A stretch of 64,000 nt of DNA from Plantactinospora soyae. GTDB taxonomy: Bacteria; Actinomycetota; Actinomycetes; Mycobacteriales; Micromonosporaceae. This document shows, piece after piece, positions 27,702 through 38,703 of the stretch. Made by a program: the position numbers and the translations under genes. Location of the stretch: NCBI RefSeq assembly GCF_014874095.1, contig NZ_JADBEB010000001.1, positions 1,426,001-1,490,000 on the forward strand, read 5' to 3'. The notes below the pieces were generated by a model. It searched no databases. It saw only the letters and a list, made by a program, of their open reading frames with translations, and was not told the DNA's origin. The number at the start of each line of letters is the position of its first letter. Position 1 is the first letter of the stretch.

Positions 27702-29087
27702 TCACACCTCCTTCTCGTCGTGACCGGCGCCGGTGGTGCCCGGCTGTCCGGCGCCCACGTTGGCCGGCTCCCGCTCGGCGACCGCCCGTTTCGTGCGTGG
27801 ACTCGGCGGCACCTGGAGATCCATCGGCGGCAGTGGGAAACTGCCGGCCGGTCGCCGGTTGACCTTCTCCTGCAACGTCCGGGGCGGCGGCTGCTTCTTG
27901 GTCGGCCAGAGCAGCGTCAGCAGCAGTACGACCAGCACCGCACCGGCGATGATCGTGTAGCGGGTGGTCTCGCCGAGGTCTTCCTTCTGCAGGGTGCGGA
28001 TGCCGGCCAGGACCAGGATCCAGACCAGGTTGATCGGCAGCAGCACCTTCCAGCCGAGCCGCATGAACTGGTCGTACCGGAGCCGGGGCAGCGTGCCCCG
28101 CAGCCAGATGAAGATGAAGACCAGGCCGATGACCTTGCCCATGAACCAGAGCAGCGGCCACCAACCGGAGTTCGCACCCTCCCAGAGGCTGATCGGCCAG
28201 GGTGCCCGCCAGCCGCCGAGGAAGAGCGTCGTGGTGACCGCCGACATGGTCACCATGGCGACGTACTCGGAGAGCATGAAGAGCGCGAACTTCAGCGAGC
28301 TGTACTCGGTCATGAAGCCCGCGACCAGCTCGGATTCGGCCTCGGGCAGGTCGAACGGCGCCCGGTTGGTCTCACCGACGGTCGAGATGAAGAAGATGAT
28401 GAAGCTCGGCAGCAGCAGGATGGCGTACCAGCCCGGGGCCGGCAGATCCACCACGCCGAACAGGTTCAGCCGGGTGCCGTCACCCTGGGCCGCGACGATG
28501 CCGCTGGTCGACATCGTGCCGGCGGTCATGAAGACCGCGACGATGCTCAGACCCATCGCGACCTCGTACGAGATCATCTGCGCGCTCGACCGCAGCCCAC
28601 CGAGCAGCGGGTACGTCGAGCCGGAGGCCCAGCCGCCGAGCACGATGCCGTAGACGCCCATCGAGGAGCAGGCCAGCAGCACCAGTACCGCCACCGACAC
28701 GTCGGTGACCTGCAGCGGGGTCCGCTCGCCGAAGATGCTCACCATCGGACCGAACGGCACCACCGACAGCGCGGTCACCGCGCTGATCACCGAGATGGTC
28801 GGCGCGAAGAAGTAGACGACCTTGTCGGCCGCCTTCGGCAGGATGTCCTCCTTGAAGGCCATCTTGAGACCGTCGGCGAGGGTCTGGAGCAGGCCGAACG
28901 GGCCGATCTGGTTCAGACCGGGCCGCTGCGCCATCCGGGCCACCACCCGGCGCTCGAACCAGACACCCAGCAGGGTGGCCAGCACGGCGAAGACGAACGC
29001 GAACACGATCTTGATCAGGACCAGCCACCACGGATCCTTGCCGAAGTCCTGCAGCGTCGGATCCTGGGCCAGATAGGCCAGGTTCAC
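27702..29087 (-). CDS. nuoH: NADH-quinone oxidoreductase subunit H
   Basis: 461 residues from GTG 29087, which has GAGAGG at 8-base spacing; a GTG at 29096 overlaps that site. About eight membrane helices form the quinone-site subunit, with [43 protein letters not shown] and [18 protein letters not shown]. The last 75 residues form a Pro/Arg-rich cytoplasmic tail, typical of actinobacteria. Separated from nuoG by a 61-base repeat-like spacer. Confidence 0.95.
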   Translation of the reverse strand: MNLAYLAQDPTLQDFGKDPWWLVLIKIVFAFVFAVLATLLGVWFERRVVARMAQRPGLNQIGPFGLLQTLADGLKMAFKEDILPKAADKVVYFFAPTISVISAVTALSVVPFGPMVSIFGERTPLQVTDVSVAVLVLLACSSMGVYGIVLGGWASGSTYPLLGGLRSSAQMISYEVAMGLSIVAVFMTAGTMSTSGIVAAQGDGTRLNLFGVVDLPAPGWYAILLLPSFIIFFISTVGETNRAPFDLPEAESELVAGFMTEYSSLKFALFMLSEYVAMVTMSAVTTTLFLGGWRAPWPISLWEGANSGWWPLLWFMGKVIGLVFIFIWLRGTLPRLRYDQFMRLGWKVLLPINLVWILVLAGIRTLQKEDLGETTRYTIIAGAVLVVLLLTLLWPTKKQPPPRTLQEKVNRRPAGSFPLPPMDLQVPPSPRTKRAVAEREPANVGAGQPGTTGAGHDEKEV

Positions 29088-29100
29088 AGCGTCCACCTCT

Positions 29101-29148
29101 CGTTCGCGACTGCGGGGCTCACTCGCTCCGCTCGCTCACTCCTCGCGC
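29101..29148. repeat. GAGCGAG-rich spacer, probable dispersed repeat
   Basis: The nuoG-nuoH gap holds an iterated (C/G)GCTC pattern (TCACTCGCTCCGCTCGCTCA at 29119-29138) with TCGCGA at its end. From memory, closely similar GAGTGAGCGAGCGGAGCGAG strings recur between genes in Micromonospora-type genomes. It breaks an otherwise tightly packed operon and could form stems. Confidence 0.45.
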
Positions 29149-31644
29149 TCACCGGGAACCTCCGGCAGTGGTGTTCAGCAGCGGTCCCGGACGACCGGCC
29201 GCGTCGGCGGCCGGCTGCCCAGCCCCGACGGTCAGCCGGACGATCGTGCCGGACGCCGCCCCGAGGCTGCGCCGCACGGTCGCGCCGGGCGAGTTGGTAG
29301 GCAGCCAGACCACGCCGTCCGGCATGTCGGTGACCGCCACCGGCAGGGTGAGCGCACCCCGGTCGGTGCCGACGGTGACCGCGTCACCCTCGGCCACGCC
29401 GAGCTCCTCGGCGGCGGCCCTGCCGAGCCGGACCACCGGAGGCCGGGCCGTGCCGCCGAGGTGCGGGTCGCCTTCGGTCAGGGTGCCGGCGTCGATCATC
29501 TGGTGCCAGGTGGCGAGCACGGCCTCGCCCGGACCCGGTCGGGCCGGCTCGGCCGGCGCCACGGCCGGCGCGGCGGTCCGGTTGCCCCGGGTCGCGGGCA
29601 GCGCGCCCAGCTCGCGGCGGACGCTGTTCACGTCCCCGGTGCCGAGCTGCACGTCGAGCTGCGCGGCGATCGCGTCGAGCACCCGGCCGTCGGTCATCGC
29701 CGGAGTGTTCAGCACCGCCTCGAAGGTCCGCAGCCGGCCCTCCCAGTCGAGGAAACTGCCGGCCTTCTCCACCACCGGCGCGACCGGGAGGACCACGTCG
29801 GCCCGCCGGGTCACGGCGCCGTGCCGCAGCTCCAGGCTGACCAGGAACGGCACCTTCTCCAGCGCCTCGTCGGCCAGTCGGGGGTCGGCCAGGTCGGCCG
29901 GGTCGACCCCGGCCACCACCAGTCCGCCGAGCGCGCCGGACGCGGCGGCGGCGAGGATCCCGTCGGTGTCCCGACCGGGCTGGCTCGGGATGACCCCGGC
30001 GGCCAGGTTCCACGCCCCGGCCAGTTCACCCCGGGCGGCCGGGTCGGTCACCGGACGTCCGCCGGGAAGCAGGTTCGGCAGGCAACCGGCGTCGACGGCG
30101 CCACGGTCCCCGGCACGCCTCGGAACCCAGGCCAGCCTGGCGCCGGTACGGTCGGCCAGCTCCGCGGCGGCCGAAAGCCCGCCCGGTACGCCGGCCAGCC
30201 GCTCGCCGACCAGCAGCACCGCACCCTCCTGGCGCAGCGCCTCGGCGATCGCGGTGTCCTCGGCCAGCAGCCGGGCCTCCTCGCCGGGCGCGGCGGTCAG
30301 CACCGTCGCGCCGAGCTTCGCCAGGCCCCGGGTCACGAACGGCGCCAGGGCGAGCACCTTCAGGCCCCGCTTCGAGTACGCCTTGCGCAGCCGCAGGAAG
30401 AGGATCGGGCACTCCTCCTCGGGCTCCAGCCCGGCGATGACCACTGCCGGCGCCCGCTCGACGTCGGCGTACGTCACCTCGGTCGCCCCGGCCACGGTGC
30501 TGGCCAGGAACTGGGCCTCCTCGGCGGAGACCGGCCGGGCCCGGAAGTCGATGTCGTTGCTGTTCAGCGCCACCCGGGTGAACTTCGCGTAGGCGTACGC
30601 GTCCTCCACGGTGAGCCGACCGCCGGTCAGTACGCCGACTCCGCCGCCCGCGTCCCGTGCCTCGCGCAACCCGTCTGCGGCGAAGGCCAGCGCCTCGCTC
30701 CAGGAGGCCTCGCGCAGCTCACCGGTCTTGGCGTCCCGGATCAGCGGGTTCGTGATCCGCTCGTTGGCGGTGGCGTACCGGAAGCCCCAGCGGCCCTTGT
30801 CGCAGTTCCACTCCTCGTTCACCGCCGCGTCGTCGCCGGCCAGCCGGCGCATCACCTTGCCCCGGCGGTGGTCGGTGCGCTGGGCGCAGCCAGCGGAGCA
30901 GTGCTCGCAGACGCTCGGCGTGGAGACCAGGTCGAACGGGCGGGCCCGGAACCGGTACTGGGCACCGGTCAGCGCGCCGACCGGACAGATCTGCACGGTG
31001 TTGCCGGAGAAGTAGGAGTTGAACGGGACGTCGCCCTCGTCCCCCTCCTCGCCGCCGTAGACCTCGTCCCGGTAGACGTTGATCTCCTCGGCGCTGGACC
31101 GGCCCATCAGGTCGATGAACTTGTCCCCGGCGATCTCCTCGGAGAACCGGGTGCAGCGCTGGCACAGTACGCACCGCTCCCGGTCCAGCAGCACCTGGCT
31201 GGAGATGTTGACCGGCTTCTCGTACTCGCGCTTCTGCTCGTGGAAGCGGGTCTCCGGGCGACCGGTGGACATCGCCTGGTTCTGTAGCGGGCACTCGCCG
31301 CCCTTGTCGCACATCGGGCAGTCGAGGGGGTGGTTGACCAGCAGCAGCTCCATGATCCCCTCCTGCGCCTTCTTGGCGACCGGAGAGGTGAGCTGGGTAC
31401 GGACCACCATGCCGTCGGCCACGGCCTGGGTGCAGGAGGCGACCGGCTTGCGCTGGCCCTCCACGTCGACCAGGCACTGCCGGCAGGCGCCCGCCGGAGC
31501 GAGCAGCGGATGGTCGCAGAACCGCGGGATCTCGATGCCCAGCTGCTCGGCGACCCGGATCAGCAGCGCACCCTTCGGCGCCGTCACCTCGATGCCGTCG
31601 ATGGTGAGCGTGACGGTGTTGGTCTGCTTGGCGACGTCCGTCAT
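29149..31644 (-). CDS. nuoG: NADH-quinone oxidoreductase subunit G
   Basis: 831 residues from ATG 31644, overlapping the nuoF stop by 4 bases (ATGA). The N-terminus holds a 2Fe-2S site (C43, C54, C57, C71), then H105/C109/C112/C118 and the CVLCQRC...CPVGAL 4Fe-4S sites. A molybdopterin-type 4Fe-4S motif (CEHCSAGC) and a degenerate formate-dehydrogenase-like domain follow. The last 150 residues resemble a molybdopterin dinucleotide-binding fold. It carries electrons from NuoF/NuoE to NuoI. Confidence 0.95.
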   Translation of the reverse strand: MTDVAKQTNTVTLTIDGIEVTAPKGALLIRVAEQLGIEIPRFCDHPLLAPAGACRQCLVDVEGQRKPVASCTQAVADGMVVRTQLTSPVAKKAQEGIMELLLVNHPLDCPMCDKGGECPLQNQAMSTGRPETRFHEQKREYEKPVNISSQVLLDRERCVLCQRCTRFSEEIAGDKFIDLMGRSSAEEINVYRDEVYGGEEGDEGDVPFNSYFSGNTVQICPVGALTGAQYRFRARPFDLVSTPSVCEHCSAGCAQRTDHRRGKVMRRLAGDDAAVNEEWNCDKGRWGFRYATANERITNPLIRDAKTGELREASWSEALAFAADGLREARDAGGGVGVLTGGRLTVEDAYAYAKFTRVALNSNDIDFRARPVSAEEAQFLASTVAGATEVTYADVERAPAVVIAGLEPEEECPILFLRLRKAYSKRGLKVLALAPFVTRGLAKLGATVLTAAPGEEARLLAEDTAIAEALRQEGAVLLVGERLAGVPGGLSAAAELADRTGARLAWVPRRAGDRGAVDAGCLPNLLPGGRPVTDPAARGELAGAWNLAAGVIPSQPGRDTDGILAAAASGALGGLVVAGVDPADLADPRLADEALEKVPFLVSLELRHGAVTRRADVVLPVAPVVEKAGSFLDWEGRLRTFEAVLNTPAMTDGRVLDAIAAQLDVQLGTGDVNSVRRELGALPATRGNRTAAPAVAPAEPARPGPGEAVLATWHQMIDAGTLTEGDPHLGGTARPPVVRLGRAAAEELGVAEGDAVTVGTDRGALTLPVAVTDMPDGVVWLPTNSPGATVRRSLGAASGTIVRLTVGAGQPAADAAGRPGPLLNTTAGGSR

Positions 31645-32963
31645 CAGTGCGCTCCTACCAGGGTCTGCTCCGACAGCTTGGGCGCCGTCCGGCCCTCGAT
31701 GTAGTCGAGGTAGTCCTGCTTGAAGTACTGCAACGAGGAGGTCACCGGACTGGTCGCGCCGTCGCCGAGGCCACAGAACGAGCGGCCGAGGATGTTGTCG
31801 CAGGTGTCCAGCAGGGTGTCCAGGTCCTCGTGGGTGCCCTGGCCGGCCAGGATCCGCCGGTAGGTGCGGACCATCCAGTAGTTGCCCTCCCGGCACGGCG
31901 TGCACTTACCGCACGACTCGTGGTGGTAGAACTCCAGCCACCGGTAGGTGGCGTAGACCGGACAGTCCTGGTCGGAGAAGATCTGGGTCGCGGTGGTGCC
32001 GAGGATCGAACCGGCCGCCGCCACCCCCTCGAAGTCGAGCGGTACGTCCAGGTGCTCGGCGGTGAGCAGCGGGGTCGAGGAGCCGCCCGGGGTCCAGAAC
32101 CGCAGTTGGTGACCGGGCTGCATGCCACCGGCCAGCTCGATCAGCTCCCGCAGCGTGATGCCGAGCCCGGCCTCGTACTGGCCCGGGTTGGCGATCCGGC
32201 CGGAGAGCGAGTAGATCATCGGCCCGGACGACTTCTCCGTACCCATGCTCTTCCACCAGGCGGCCCCGCCCAGCACGATGTACGGCACGCTGGCGATGGT
32301 GCCGACGTTGTTGACGACGGTCGGGCAGGCGTACAGGCCGTGGGTCGCCGGGAACGGCGGGCGGAGCCGGGGCTGGCCCCGGAACCCCTCCAGCGAGTCC
32401 AGCAGCGCCGTCTCCTCGCCACAGATGTACGCCCCGGCGCCGCTGTGCACCACCAGGTCGAGGTCGAAGCCGGTGCCGAGGATGTTCTTGCCGAGGTAGC
32501 CGGCCCGGTACGCCTCGTCGACGGCGTTGCGCAGCCGTCGGGCGGCGTGCACCGCCTCACCCCGGATGTAGATGTACGCCCGGTTGGCCCGGATCGCGTA
32601 CGAGGCGATGATGACGCCCTCGACCAGCGAGTGCGGGTCGTGGGTCATCAGCGGAAGGTCCTTGCAGGTGCCCGGCTCGCCCTCGTCGGCGTTGACCACC
32701 AGGTAGTGCGGCTTGCCGTCGCCCTGCGGGATGAAGCCCCACTTGAGTCCGGTCGGGAAGCCGGCGCCACCCCGGCCACGCAGGCCCGAGTCCTTGATCA
32801 GCTGGATCAGGTCGTCCGGGTGCGCGGCGAGTGCCTTGCGCAGCGCGGCGTACCCGTCCAACCGCTGGTAGACGTCGAGTTGCCAGGCGTCCGGCGAGAG
32901 CCAGCGCTTGGTGAGCACCGGGGTCAGCTTCTCCAGCGTCTCCCGAGAGGGCGTGGTACTCAC
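31644..32963 (-). CDS. nuoF: NADH-quinone oxidoreductase subunit F (NADH and FMN binding)
   Basis: 439 residues. The NADH-binding glycine-rich loop is [15 protein letters not shown] (about 63-77) and the FMN site includes [12 protein letters not shown] and [14 protein letters not shown]. Cluster N3 ligands are C351, C354, C357 and C397. It oxidises NADH and passes electrons to cluster N3. ATGA-type overlaps join it to nuoE and nuoG. Confidence 0.96.
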   Translation of the reverse strand: MSTTPSRETLEKLTPVLTKRWLSPDAWQLDVYQRLDGYAALRKALAAHPDDLIQLIKDSGLRGRGGAGFPTGLKWGFIPQGDGKPHYLVVNADEGEPGTCKDLPLMTHDPHSLVEGVIIASYAIRANRAYIYIRGEAVHAARRLRNAVDEAYRAGYLGKNILGTGFDLDLVVHSGAGAYICGEETALLDSLEGFRGQPRLRPPFPATHGLYACPTVVNNVGTIASVPYIVLGGAAWWKSMGTEKSSGPMIYSLSGRIANPGQYEAGLGITLRELIELAGGMQPGHQLRFWTPGGSSTPLLTAEHLDVPLDFEGVAAAGSILGTTATQIFSDQDCPVYATYRWLEFYHHESCGKCTPCREGNYWMVRTYRRILAGQGTHEDLDTLLDTCDNILGRSFCGLGDGATSPVTSSLQYFKQDYLDYIEGRTAPKLSEQTLVGAH

Positions 32964-34039
32964 TCCTTGGCCTCCTTCAGCGAGCGCTCCTGCGCGTCCG
33001 ACCCGTCGCCGTCACCGGCCGGCTTGCCGTCGCTGGCCGGCGGGTTGGCGTCGGCGCCGGCCGCCTCGGCGGCCCTGGCGTCGGTCGGTCCGGCCGGTAC
33101 GCCGTCGACCGGTGCCTTCGTGCCGGGCGCGTCCGGGGCCGGGGTGCTGGCGTCCGGTGCCCGGGTCTCGGCGGTACGCACCTGCGGCGACTTGCCGTCC
33201 GGAGCCTTCACGTCCGGCGCGGTGGTGCCGGTGGCGGCGGCCGGTCGGGTGGTCGCCGGTGCCGGCTTGTCGCCGGTGTCCCGGCCCTTGATCGGGGTGT
33301 TCGGGTCGTAGCCGGCCACCGAGATGCCGTGCTGCTGGGCGAGCCGCAGCCCGCGCAGCGTCGGGTCGCCGGCCTGCCCGTCGGCCACCGCCTCCTGGCG
33401 CGGGTCGCTGAACCCGGCCAGTTGCAGCGACATCTCCTTGAGCGTGCAGAGCCGCGCGCCCCGGCTCGGCTGCGGCCGGTTGCCGGCGCGCAGCTCGTTG
33501 ACCACGCCGACCGCGCTGTCCGGGTCGACCTGGTCGAAGAAGTCGTAGTTGACCGTCATCACCGGGCCGTAGTCGCAGGCGGCCAGGCACTCGGCGTGTT
33601 CCAGCGTGATGCTGCCGTCCGCGGTGGTCTCGTCGTGCCCGACGCCGAGGTGCTCGGTCAGGGCGTCGTAGACCTGCTGGCCGCCGAGCACGTTGCACAT
33701 GGTGTTGGTGCAGACGCTGACCAGCCAGTCGCCGGTCGGCCGACGCTTGTACATGGTGTAGAAGGTCGCCACCGCGCCGACCTGCGCCTTGTTCAGTCCG
33801 AGCACGTCGGCGCAGAACTCGACACCGGCCGGGGAGACGTACCCCTCCTCGGACTGCACGAGGTGCAGCAGCGGCAGCAGCGCCGATCGGGACCGGTCGG
33901 CCGGGTAACGGGCGACGATCTCCCGCGCCCGGTCGTCCAGCTTCGCGTGCAGGCCCGCGCTGCGCGCACCGGTCCGCTGGCCCGGCACTGGGCCGGGTCC
34001 GGCCGCCGCGCCGTTGAGCTGAATCTCGATATCAGTCAT
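32960..34039 (-). CDS. nuoE: NADH-quinone oxidoreductase subunit E with long disordered tail
   Basis: 359 residues, against about 160-250 in most bacteria. The thioredoxin-like 2Fe-2S domain is complete, with C110, C115, C151 and C155 for cluster N1a. After residue 255 comes about 100 residues of Pro/Ala/Asp/Thr-rich sequence with repeated KAPD and PAT-like pieces, predicted to be disordered. It overlaps nuoF by 4 bases and abuts nuoD. The tail has no known function. Confidence 0.94.
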   Translation of the reverse strand: MTDIEIQLNGAAAGPGPVPGQRTGARSAGLHAKLDDRAREIVARYPADRSRSALLPLLHLVQSEEGYVSPAGVEFCADVLGLNKAQVGAVATFYTMYKRRPTGDWLVSVCTNTMCNVLGGQQVYDALTEHLGVGHDETTADGSITLEHAECLAACDYGPVMTVNYDFFDQVDPDSAVGVVNELRAGNRPQPSRGARLCTLKEMSLQLAGFSDPRQEAVADGQAGDPTLRGLRLAQQHGISVAGYDPNTPIKGRDTGDKPAPATTRPAAATGTTAPDVKAPDGKSPQVRTAETRAPDASTPAPDAPGTKAPVDGVPAGPTDARAAEAAGADANPPASDGKPAGDGDGSDAQERSLKEAKE

Positions 34040-35374
34040 TTAGCGATCACACCCACCCATCACCGGGTCCAGCGACGCGCCGCCCGCGATCACGTCGGCG
34101 ATCAGGCCGCCCTCGGCCATTGCCGGCAGCGCCTGGAGGTTGACGAAGCTGGGCTCGCGGTAGTGCACCCGGTACGGCCGGGTGCCTCCGTCGGAGACCG
34201 CGTGTACGCCCAACTCGCCGCGAGGCGACTCGATGGCGACGTACACCTGCCCCGGGGGCACCCGGAAGCCCTCGGTGACCAGCTTGAAGTGGTGGATCAG
34301 CGACTCCATCGACTGACCCATGATCCTGGCGACGTGCTCCAGCGAGTTGCCCATCCCGTCGACCCCGATGGCGAGCTGCGCCGGCCAGGCGACCTTCTTG
34401 TCGGCAACCATGATCGGGCCGGGCCGGAGCTTGTCCAGCGCCTGCTCGACGAGCTTGAGCGACTCCCGCATCTCGGCCATCCGGACCAGGTAGCGGCCCC
34501 AGACGTCACCGGTCTCGGTGGTCGGCACGTCGAACTCGTAGTTCTCGTAGCCGCAGTACGGCATGGTCTTGCGGATGTCCCAGGCCAGGCCGGCCGAGCG
34601 GAGCACCGGGCCGGTGACGCCCAGCGCCACACAGCCGGTCACGTCCAGCACGGCCACGTTCTTGGTGCGCTCGGTCCAGATCGGCTGGCCGGAGAGCATG
34701 TCCTCGTATTCCTTCAGGCGCTTCGGCAGCATCTTCAGGAACTCGCGGATCTTGACGATCGCCTCGTCCGGCACGTCCTGGGCGACCCCGCCCGGCCGGA
34801 TGTACGCCATGTTCATCCGGAGGCCGGTGATCATCTCGAAGATGTCGAGGACGTACTCGCGCTCGCGGAAGCCGTAGAGCATCACGTTGACCGCGCCGAG
34901 CTCCATCGCCGTGGTGGCGATCCAGACCAGGTGCGAGGAGATCCGGTTGAGCTCCATCATCAGCACCCGGATGGTGTTGGCCCGCTCGGTGATCTCGTCG
35001 GTGATGCCGAGCAGCTTCTCCACCGCCAGGCTGTACGCCGTCTCGTTGAACAGCGGCGAGAGGTAGTCCATCCGGGTGACGAACGTGGTGCCCTGCACCC
35101 AGTTGCGGTACTCGAGGTTCTTCTCGATCCCGGTGTGCAGGTAGCCGACCACCGCCCGGGCCTCGCGGACGGTCTCGCCCTCGAGTTCCAGGATCAGGCG
35201 GAGCACGCCGTGCGTCGACGGGTGCTGCGGACCCATGTTGACGATGAGCCGCTCGTCGTTGATCGGGTCGTGCCCGCTGACGACCTGGTCCCAGTCGCCA
35301 CCGGTGACGGTGAAGACCCGACCCTCGGTGGTTTCCCGGGATTCGGCGTAGCTCGGGTTCGTCGAGGTGCTCAT
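34040..35374 (-). CDS. nuoD: NADH-quinone oxidoreductase subunit D
   Basis: 444 residues from ATG 35374, overlapping nuoC by 4 bases. NuoD signature segments are present: [36 protein letters not shown]-equivalent helices and [16 protein letters not shown]. It forms the quinone pocket with NuoB and NuoH. The first 25 residues are a variable extension. Confidence 0.96.
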   Translation of the reverse strand: MSTSTNPSYAESRETTEGRVFTVTGGDWDQVVSGHDPINDERLIVNMGPQHPSTHGVLRLILELEGETVREARAVVGYLHTGIEKNLEYRNWVQGTTFVTRMDYLSPLFNETAYSLAVEKLLGITDEITERANTIRVLMMELNRISSHLVWIATTAMELGAVNVMLYGFREREYVLDIFEMITGLRMNMAYIRPGGVAQDVPDEAIVKIREFLKMLPKRLKEYEDMLSGQPIWTERTKNVAVLDVTGCVALGVTGPVLRSAGLAWDIRKTMPYCGYENYEFDVPTTETGDVWGRYLVRMAEMRESLKLVEQALDKLRPGPIMVADKKVAWPAQLAIGVDGMGNSLEHVARIMGQSMESLIHHFKLVTEGFRVPPGQVYVAIESPRGELGVHAVSDGGTRPYRVHYREPSFVNLQALPAMAEGGLIADVIAGGASLDPVMGGCDR

Positions 35375-36114
35375 TGGTACGACCTCCGCTGATCGGGCGG
35401 CGGGATCTCGGCGCCCTTGTACTCGACCGGCACACCGCCGAGCGGGTAGTCCTTGCGCTGCGGGTGGCCCTCCCAGTCGTCCGGCATCAGGATCCGGGTC
35501 AGGCTGGGGTGGCCGTCGAAGACGATGCCGAACATGTCGTACGCCTCCCGCTCCTGCCAGTCGGCGGTGGGGTAGACCTCGGTGACGCTTGCCACGTGCG
35601 GCTCTTCGGTGCTCACCGCCACCTCCAGCCGGATCACCCGGCGGTAGGTCATCGAGGTGAGCTGGTAGACGACGTGCAGCCGGCGCTGGTCGGTGCCGAG
35701 GTAGTCCACTCCGGAAACCGAGGAGCAGAGTTCGAAGCGCAGGGCGGCGTCGTCGCGCAGCACCTGGCACACCTCGGCGATCCGCTCCGGGCGGACGTGC
35801 AGGGTCAGCTCGCCCCGGTCGACCACGACCTTCTCGATCGCGTCCGCGAAGCCGGGGTACGCCTCCTGCAGCGCGTCGGCCACCTCGTCGAAGTAGCCGC
35901 CGTACGGCCGGGGGCTGTCCAGCACCCCGACCCGCTGCCGGACCAGGCCGCCGAAGCCGGAGGTGTCACCGCTGCCGGCGATGCCGAACATTCCGCGCCC
36001 GGCCGGGCTGGCCGGCGGCAGTTCGGCCGGCGCCCCGCTGGTCGCGCCGACCGGCGGCCGCGACACCGGCACGCCGCCACCGTTCTGCTCGGCAGGCTTG
36101 TTGGCCTCGCTCAT
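35371..36114 (-). CDS. nuoC: NADH-quinone oxidoreductase subunit C
   Basis: 247 residues from ATG 36114, overlapping the nuoB stop by 4 bases. The conserved core is [19 protein letters not shown] and [26 protein letters not shown]. The first 60 residues are Gly/Pro-rich and probably disordered. NuoC is a peripheral-arm subunit that packs against NuoD. Confidence 0.95.
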   Translation of the reverse strand: MSEANKPAEQNGGGVPVSRPPVGATSGAPAELPPASPAGRGMFGIAGSGDTSGFGGLVRQRVGVLDSPRPYGGYFDEVADALQEAYPGFADAIEKVVVDRGELTLHVRPERIAEVCQVLRDDAALRFELCSSVSGVDYLGTDQRRLHVVYQLTSMTYRRVIRLEVAVSTEEPHVASVTEVYPTADWQEREAYDMFGIVFDGHPSLTRILMPDDWEGHPQRKDYPLGGVPVEYKGAEIPPPDQRRSYQ

Positions 36115-36785
36115 CGGTCGGTCCTTCCGACGAGGTGGTTCTGTGCCTTCATCCAGTTCTCGATCCGGAGCTGCTCCTCGCGGCCCTCGGCCACCGCCTT
36201 CGTCCACTCGGCCCGCCGGGCCTTGTCGTTGTGGTACGAGGACGGCATCGAACCGGGCGCGACCACTGGGATGTCACCCCGGGCACGGCGCGCCTCCAGC
36301 ATCTTGCGGCCGGTCGGGCCGAGCGGCTCGTGGCCGATCTTCTCGCGCAGCTTGAGGATCGCGTCGATCAGCATCTCGGGACGCGGTGGGCAGCCGGGCA
36401 GGTACATGTCCACCGGCACGATGTGGTCGACGCCCTGGACGATCGCGTAGTTGTTGAACATGCCGCCACTGCTGGCGCAGACGCCCATCGAGATCACCCA
36501 GCGGGGCTCGGCCATCTGGTCGTAGATCTGGCGCAGCACCGGGGCCATCTTCTGACTGACCCGGCCGGCCACGATCATCAGGTCGGCCTGCCGTGGCGAG
36601 GCGCGGAAGACCTCCATGCCCCATCGACCGAGGTCGTAGTGGGACCCGCCGGCCGCCATCATCTCGATCGCGCAACAGGCCAGCCCGAAGGTGGCGCCCC
36701 AGAAGGACGACTTCCGGGACCAGTTGACCAGTTTCTCGACCGAGGTGAGCAGGATGCCGGCCGGGAGTTTTTCCTCGATACCCAT
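36111..36785 (-). CDS. nuoB: NADH-quinone oxidoreductase subunit B (cluster N2)
   Basis: 224 residues. Cluster N2 ligands are the adjacent cysteines C37 and C38 with C103 and C132 (PGCPPRPE). The C-terminal 60 residues go beyond the 160-180 residue core and are charged. It lies 13 bases after nuoA. N2 is the last cluster before quinone. Confidence 0.96.
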   Translation of the reverse strand: MGIEEKLPAGILLTSVEKLVNWSRKSSFWGATFGLACCAIEMMAAGGSHYDLGRWGMEVFRASPRQADLMIVAGRVSQKMAPVLRQIYDQMAEPRWVISMGVCASSGGMFNNYAIVQGVDHIVPVDMYLPGCPPRPEMLIDAILKLREKIGHEPLGPTGRKMLEARRARGDIPVVAPGSMPSSYHNDKARRAEWTKAVAEGREEQLRIENWMKAQNHLVGRTDR

Positions 36786-36798
36786 CTGACGACCTCCC

Positions 36799-37164
36799 TC
36801 AGTCCCAGTCCAGGCCGCCGCGCCGCCACACGTAGGCGTACGCGACGAAGACCGCGACGATGAACAGCACCATCTCCACGAAGGCGAATGTCCCCAGCAC
36901 GTCGAAGGAGACAGCCCACGGATACAGGAAGATGATCTCGATATCGAAGACGATGAACAGCATCGCCGTCAGGTAGAACTTGATCGGGAACCGTCCGCCG
37001 CCTACCGGCTGCGGGCTCGGTTCGATGCCGCACTCGTACGCCTCGAGCTTGGCCTTGTTGTAACGCCGGGGGCCGGCGAGCCGGGCTGAGGCGACGGAGA
37101 ACAGCGAGAACCCCGCAGCGAGGGCGAACAGCCCGATGATGGGTACGTACGGCGAGAGTGACAT
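36799..37164 (-). CDS. nuoA: NADH-quinone oxidoreductase subunit A
   Basis: 121 residues, three membrane helices. [43 protein letters not shown] spans the conserved loop and second helix. First gene of the fourteen-gene operon, with AGGAGA upstream of ATG 37164. NuoA contacts NuoH and NuoJ near the quinone site. Confidence 0.95.
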   Translation of the reverse strand: MSLSPYVPIIGLFALAAGFSLFSVASARLAGPRRYNKAKLEAYECGIEPSPQPVGGGRFPIKFYLTAMLFIVFDIEIIFLYPWAVSFDVLGTFAFVEMVLFIVAVFVAYAYVWRRGGLDWD

Positions 37165-37200
37165 CGTTTTCTCCTGCTCGTCCTTCCCGGCCCTCGGTCA

Positions 37201-37224
37201 ATTTCCAAATTCACACTATTCACA
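37201..37224 (-). promoter_or_regulatory. AT-rich nuo upstream region with repeated TGTGAA
   Basis: The 120-base space upstream of nuoA has a local AT-rich patch. On the minus strand TGTGAA occurs twice in direct orientation (37224-37219 and 37215-37210), nine bases apart, next to AATTTGG. It is a likely promoter or operator site for the operon. It is not a proper Rex palindrome, so no regulator is named. Confidence 0.35.
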
Positions 37225-37284
37225 GTCCTCCGGGCGACGCTGCCCGGGGTGCCGCTGCGGCCCGCGCGCGGGCCCGACGGCGGT

Positions 37285-38562
37285 TCACACGGCCGGAGCC
37301 ACCTTCGTCATCGCGTTGATGACCCGGTCCATCGCGTCACCACCGCGCGGATCGGTCAGGTTCGCCAGCAGCTTGAGCACGAACCGCATCAGGGTCGGAT
37401 GCGGCATCCCGTGCTTGGTGGCGATCCGCATCACCTGCGGATTGCCGATCATCTTCACGAAGATGTTGCCGAGCCGGTAGTAGCCGCCGTAGCGGACCTT
37501 CAGCTCGGCGGGGTATCCGGCCAGGGCCCGCTCCCGCTCGGCACCGGCAGGTCGGGCCAGCGCCTGCACCGCCACCTCCGCGGCGAGTTCGCCGGACTCC
37601 ATCGCGTACGCGATGCCCTCGCCGTTGAACGGGTTGACCATGCCGCCGGAGTCACCGACCAGCAGCACGCCCCGGGTGTAGTGCGGTACCCGGTTGAAGC
37701 CCATCGGCAGCGCAGCACCGAGGATCGGGCCGTCCGCGTTGGTCTCGTCGGTCATGCCCCACTCGGCCGGCGTGTTGGCCAGCCAGTCGGTGAGCAGCCG
37801 CCGGTAGTTGGTCTTGCCGAACGCGGCCGAGGAGTTCAGCGCACCCAGCCCGACGTTGACCCGGCCGTCGCCCATCCCGAAGATCCAGCCGTACCCGGGC
37901 AGCAGCTTGTCGGGGTTCTCCTTGCTGCGCAGTTCCAGCCACGACTCCAGGTAGTTGTCGTCGTGCTTGGCCGGCGAGCGGTAGTAGCGGCGGACCGCGA
38001 CCCCGATCGGCCGGTCCTCCCGCTTGTTGAGGCCCAGCGCCAGCGGAAGCCGCCCGGAGACGCCGTCGGCGGCCACCACCAGCGGCGCGTGGAAGGTCAC
38101 CGGCGCCTTGTCCGGGCCGATCTCGGCGGTGACCCCGATCGACCGGCCGGAGTTGTCGAGCACCGGGCCGGTCACGTTGACCCCGGTACGCAGCTCCGCG
38201 CCGGCCTCGGTCGCCCGCTTGGCCAGCAGGTCGTCGAAGTCGAGCCGGGTCCGGACCAGGCCGTAGTTGGGGAAACTGGCCAGCTCGGGCCAGTCGAGTT
38301 CGAGCCGGATGCCGCCACCGATGACCCGCAGGCCCTTGTTGCGCAGCCAGCCGGCCTCGGGCGAGGTGTCGATGCCCATCTTGACGAGTTGCTTGACCGC
38401 CCTGGGGGTGAGTCCGTCGCCGCAGACCTTCTCGCGGGGGAACTCGGTCTTCTCCAGCAGCAGTACGCGTACGCCGTGTCGGGCCAGGTGATAGGCGGTG
38501 GTCGATCCGCCCGGACCGGCGCCCACCACGATGACATCCGCGTCGTTTTCGATCGTCGTCAT
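37285..38562 (-). CDS. geranylgeranyl-reductase-family flavoprotein, probable menaquinone reductase
   Basis: 425 residues. An N-terminal FAD site (VIVVGAGPGGSTTAYHLA, about 11-28, with LLLEK) is followed by the family motif PREKVCGDGLTPRAVKQL. Further FAD motifs are VVAADGVSGRL and VLLVGDSGGMVNPFNGEGI. Family members reduce isoprenoid double bonds; MenJ of mycobacteria reduces one unit of the menaquinone side chain. Its place beside nuo, menG and a polyprenyl synthase favours that role over archaeal-type lipid reduction. It may be the first gene before the nuo operon. Confidence 0.85.
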   Translation of the reverse strand: MTTIENDADVIVVGAGPGGSTTAYHLARHGVRVLLLEKTEFPREKVCGDGLTPRAVKQLVKMGIDTSPEAGWLRNKGLRVIGGGIRLELDWPELASFPNYGLVRTRLDFDDLLAKRATEAGAELRTGVNVTGPVLDNSGRSIGVTAEIGPDKAPVTFHAPLVVAADGVSGRLPLALGLNKREDRPIGVAVRRYYRSPAKHDDNYLESWLELRSKENPDKLLPGYGWIFGMGDGRVNVGLGALNSSAAFGKTNYRRLLTDWLANTPAEWGMTDETNADGPILGAALPMGFNRVPHYTRGVLLVGDSGGMVNPFNGEGIAYAMESGELAAEVAVQALARPAGAERERALAGYPAELKVRYGGYYRLGNIFVKMIGNPQVMRIATKHGMPHPTLMRFVLKLLANLTDPRGGDAMDRVINAMTKVAPAV

Positions 38563-38648
38563 CCGCGCCTCCCCTCCCGATCGCTCGTGAAATGCTTCAC
38601 AAGCCTGGTCCGGGGAGGAGTCTAAGACCGCGAAACGGCCGGCAACCG

Positions 38649-38664
38649 GTTAGGTGAACCTAAC
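38649..38664. promoter_or_regulatory. iron-box-like palindrome (DtxR/IdeR type)
   Basis: GTTAGGT-GA-ACCTAAC is a perfect inverted repeat with 7-base arms. The internal TTAGGTGAACCTAA agrees at 12 of 14 positions with the right part of the DtxR/IdeR consensus TTAGGTTAGGCTAACCTAA. It lies 87 bases upstream of the flavoprotein start, in the only sizeable gap before the respiratory operon. Binding by IdeR is predicted, not shown. Confidence 0.5.
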
Positions 38665-38703
38665 TTGCCGAGGTAGGCGTGGTGGCTACGTCCGGCGGCT
38701 CGT

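Noticed and set aside
27627-29300. Long plus-strand frame opposite nuoH and nuoI
   Set aside because: The nuo genes on the minus strand are unmistakable; the plus-strand translation is His/Arg/Gln-rich shadow sequence. The same holds for plus-strand frames opposite nuoL, nuoM and nuoN.
37201-37230. Rex-type redox operator upstream of nuoA
   Set aside because: The TGTGAA copies are in direct, not inverted, orientation, so the TTGTGAA-N4-TTCACAA form is not met.
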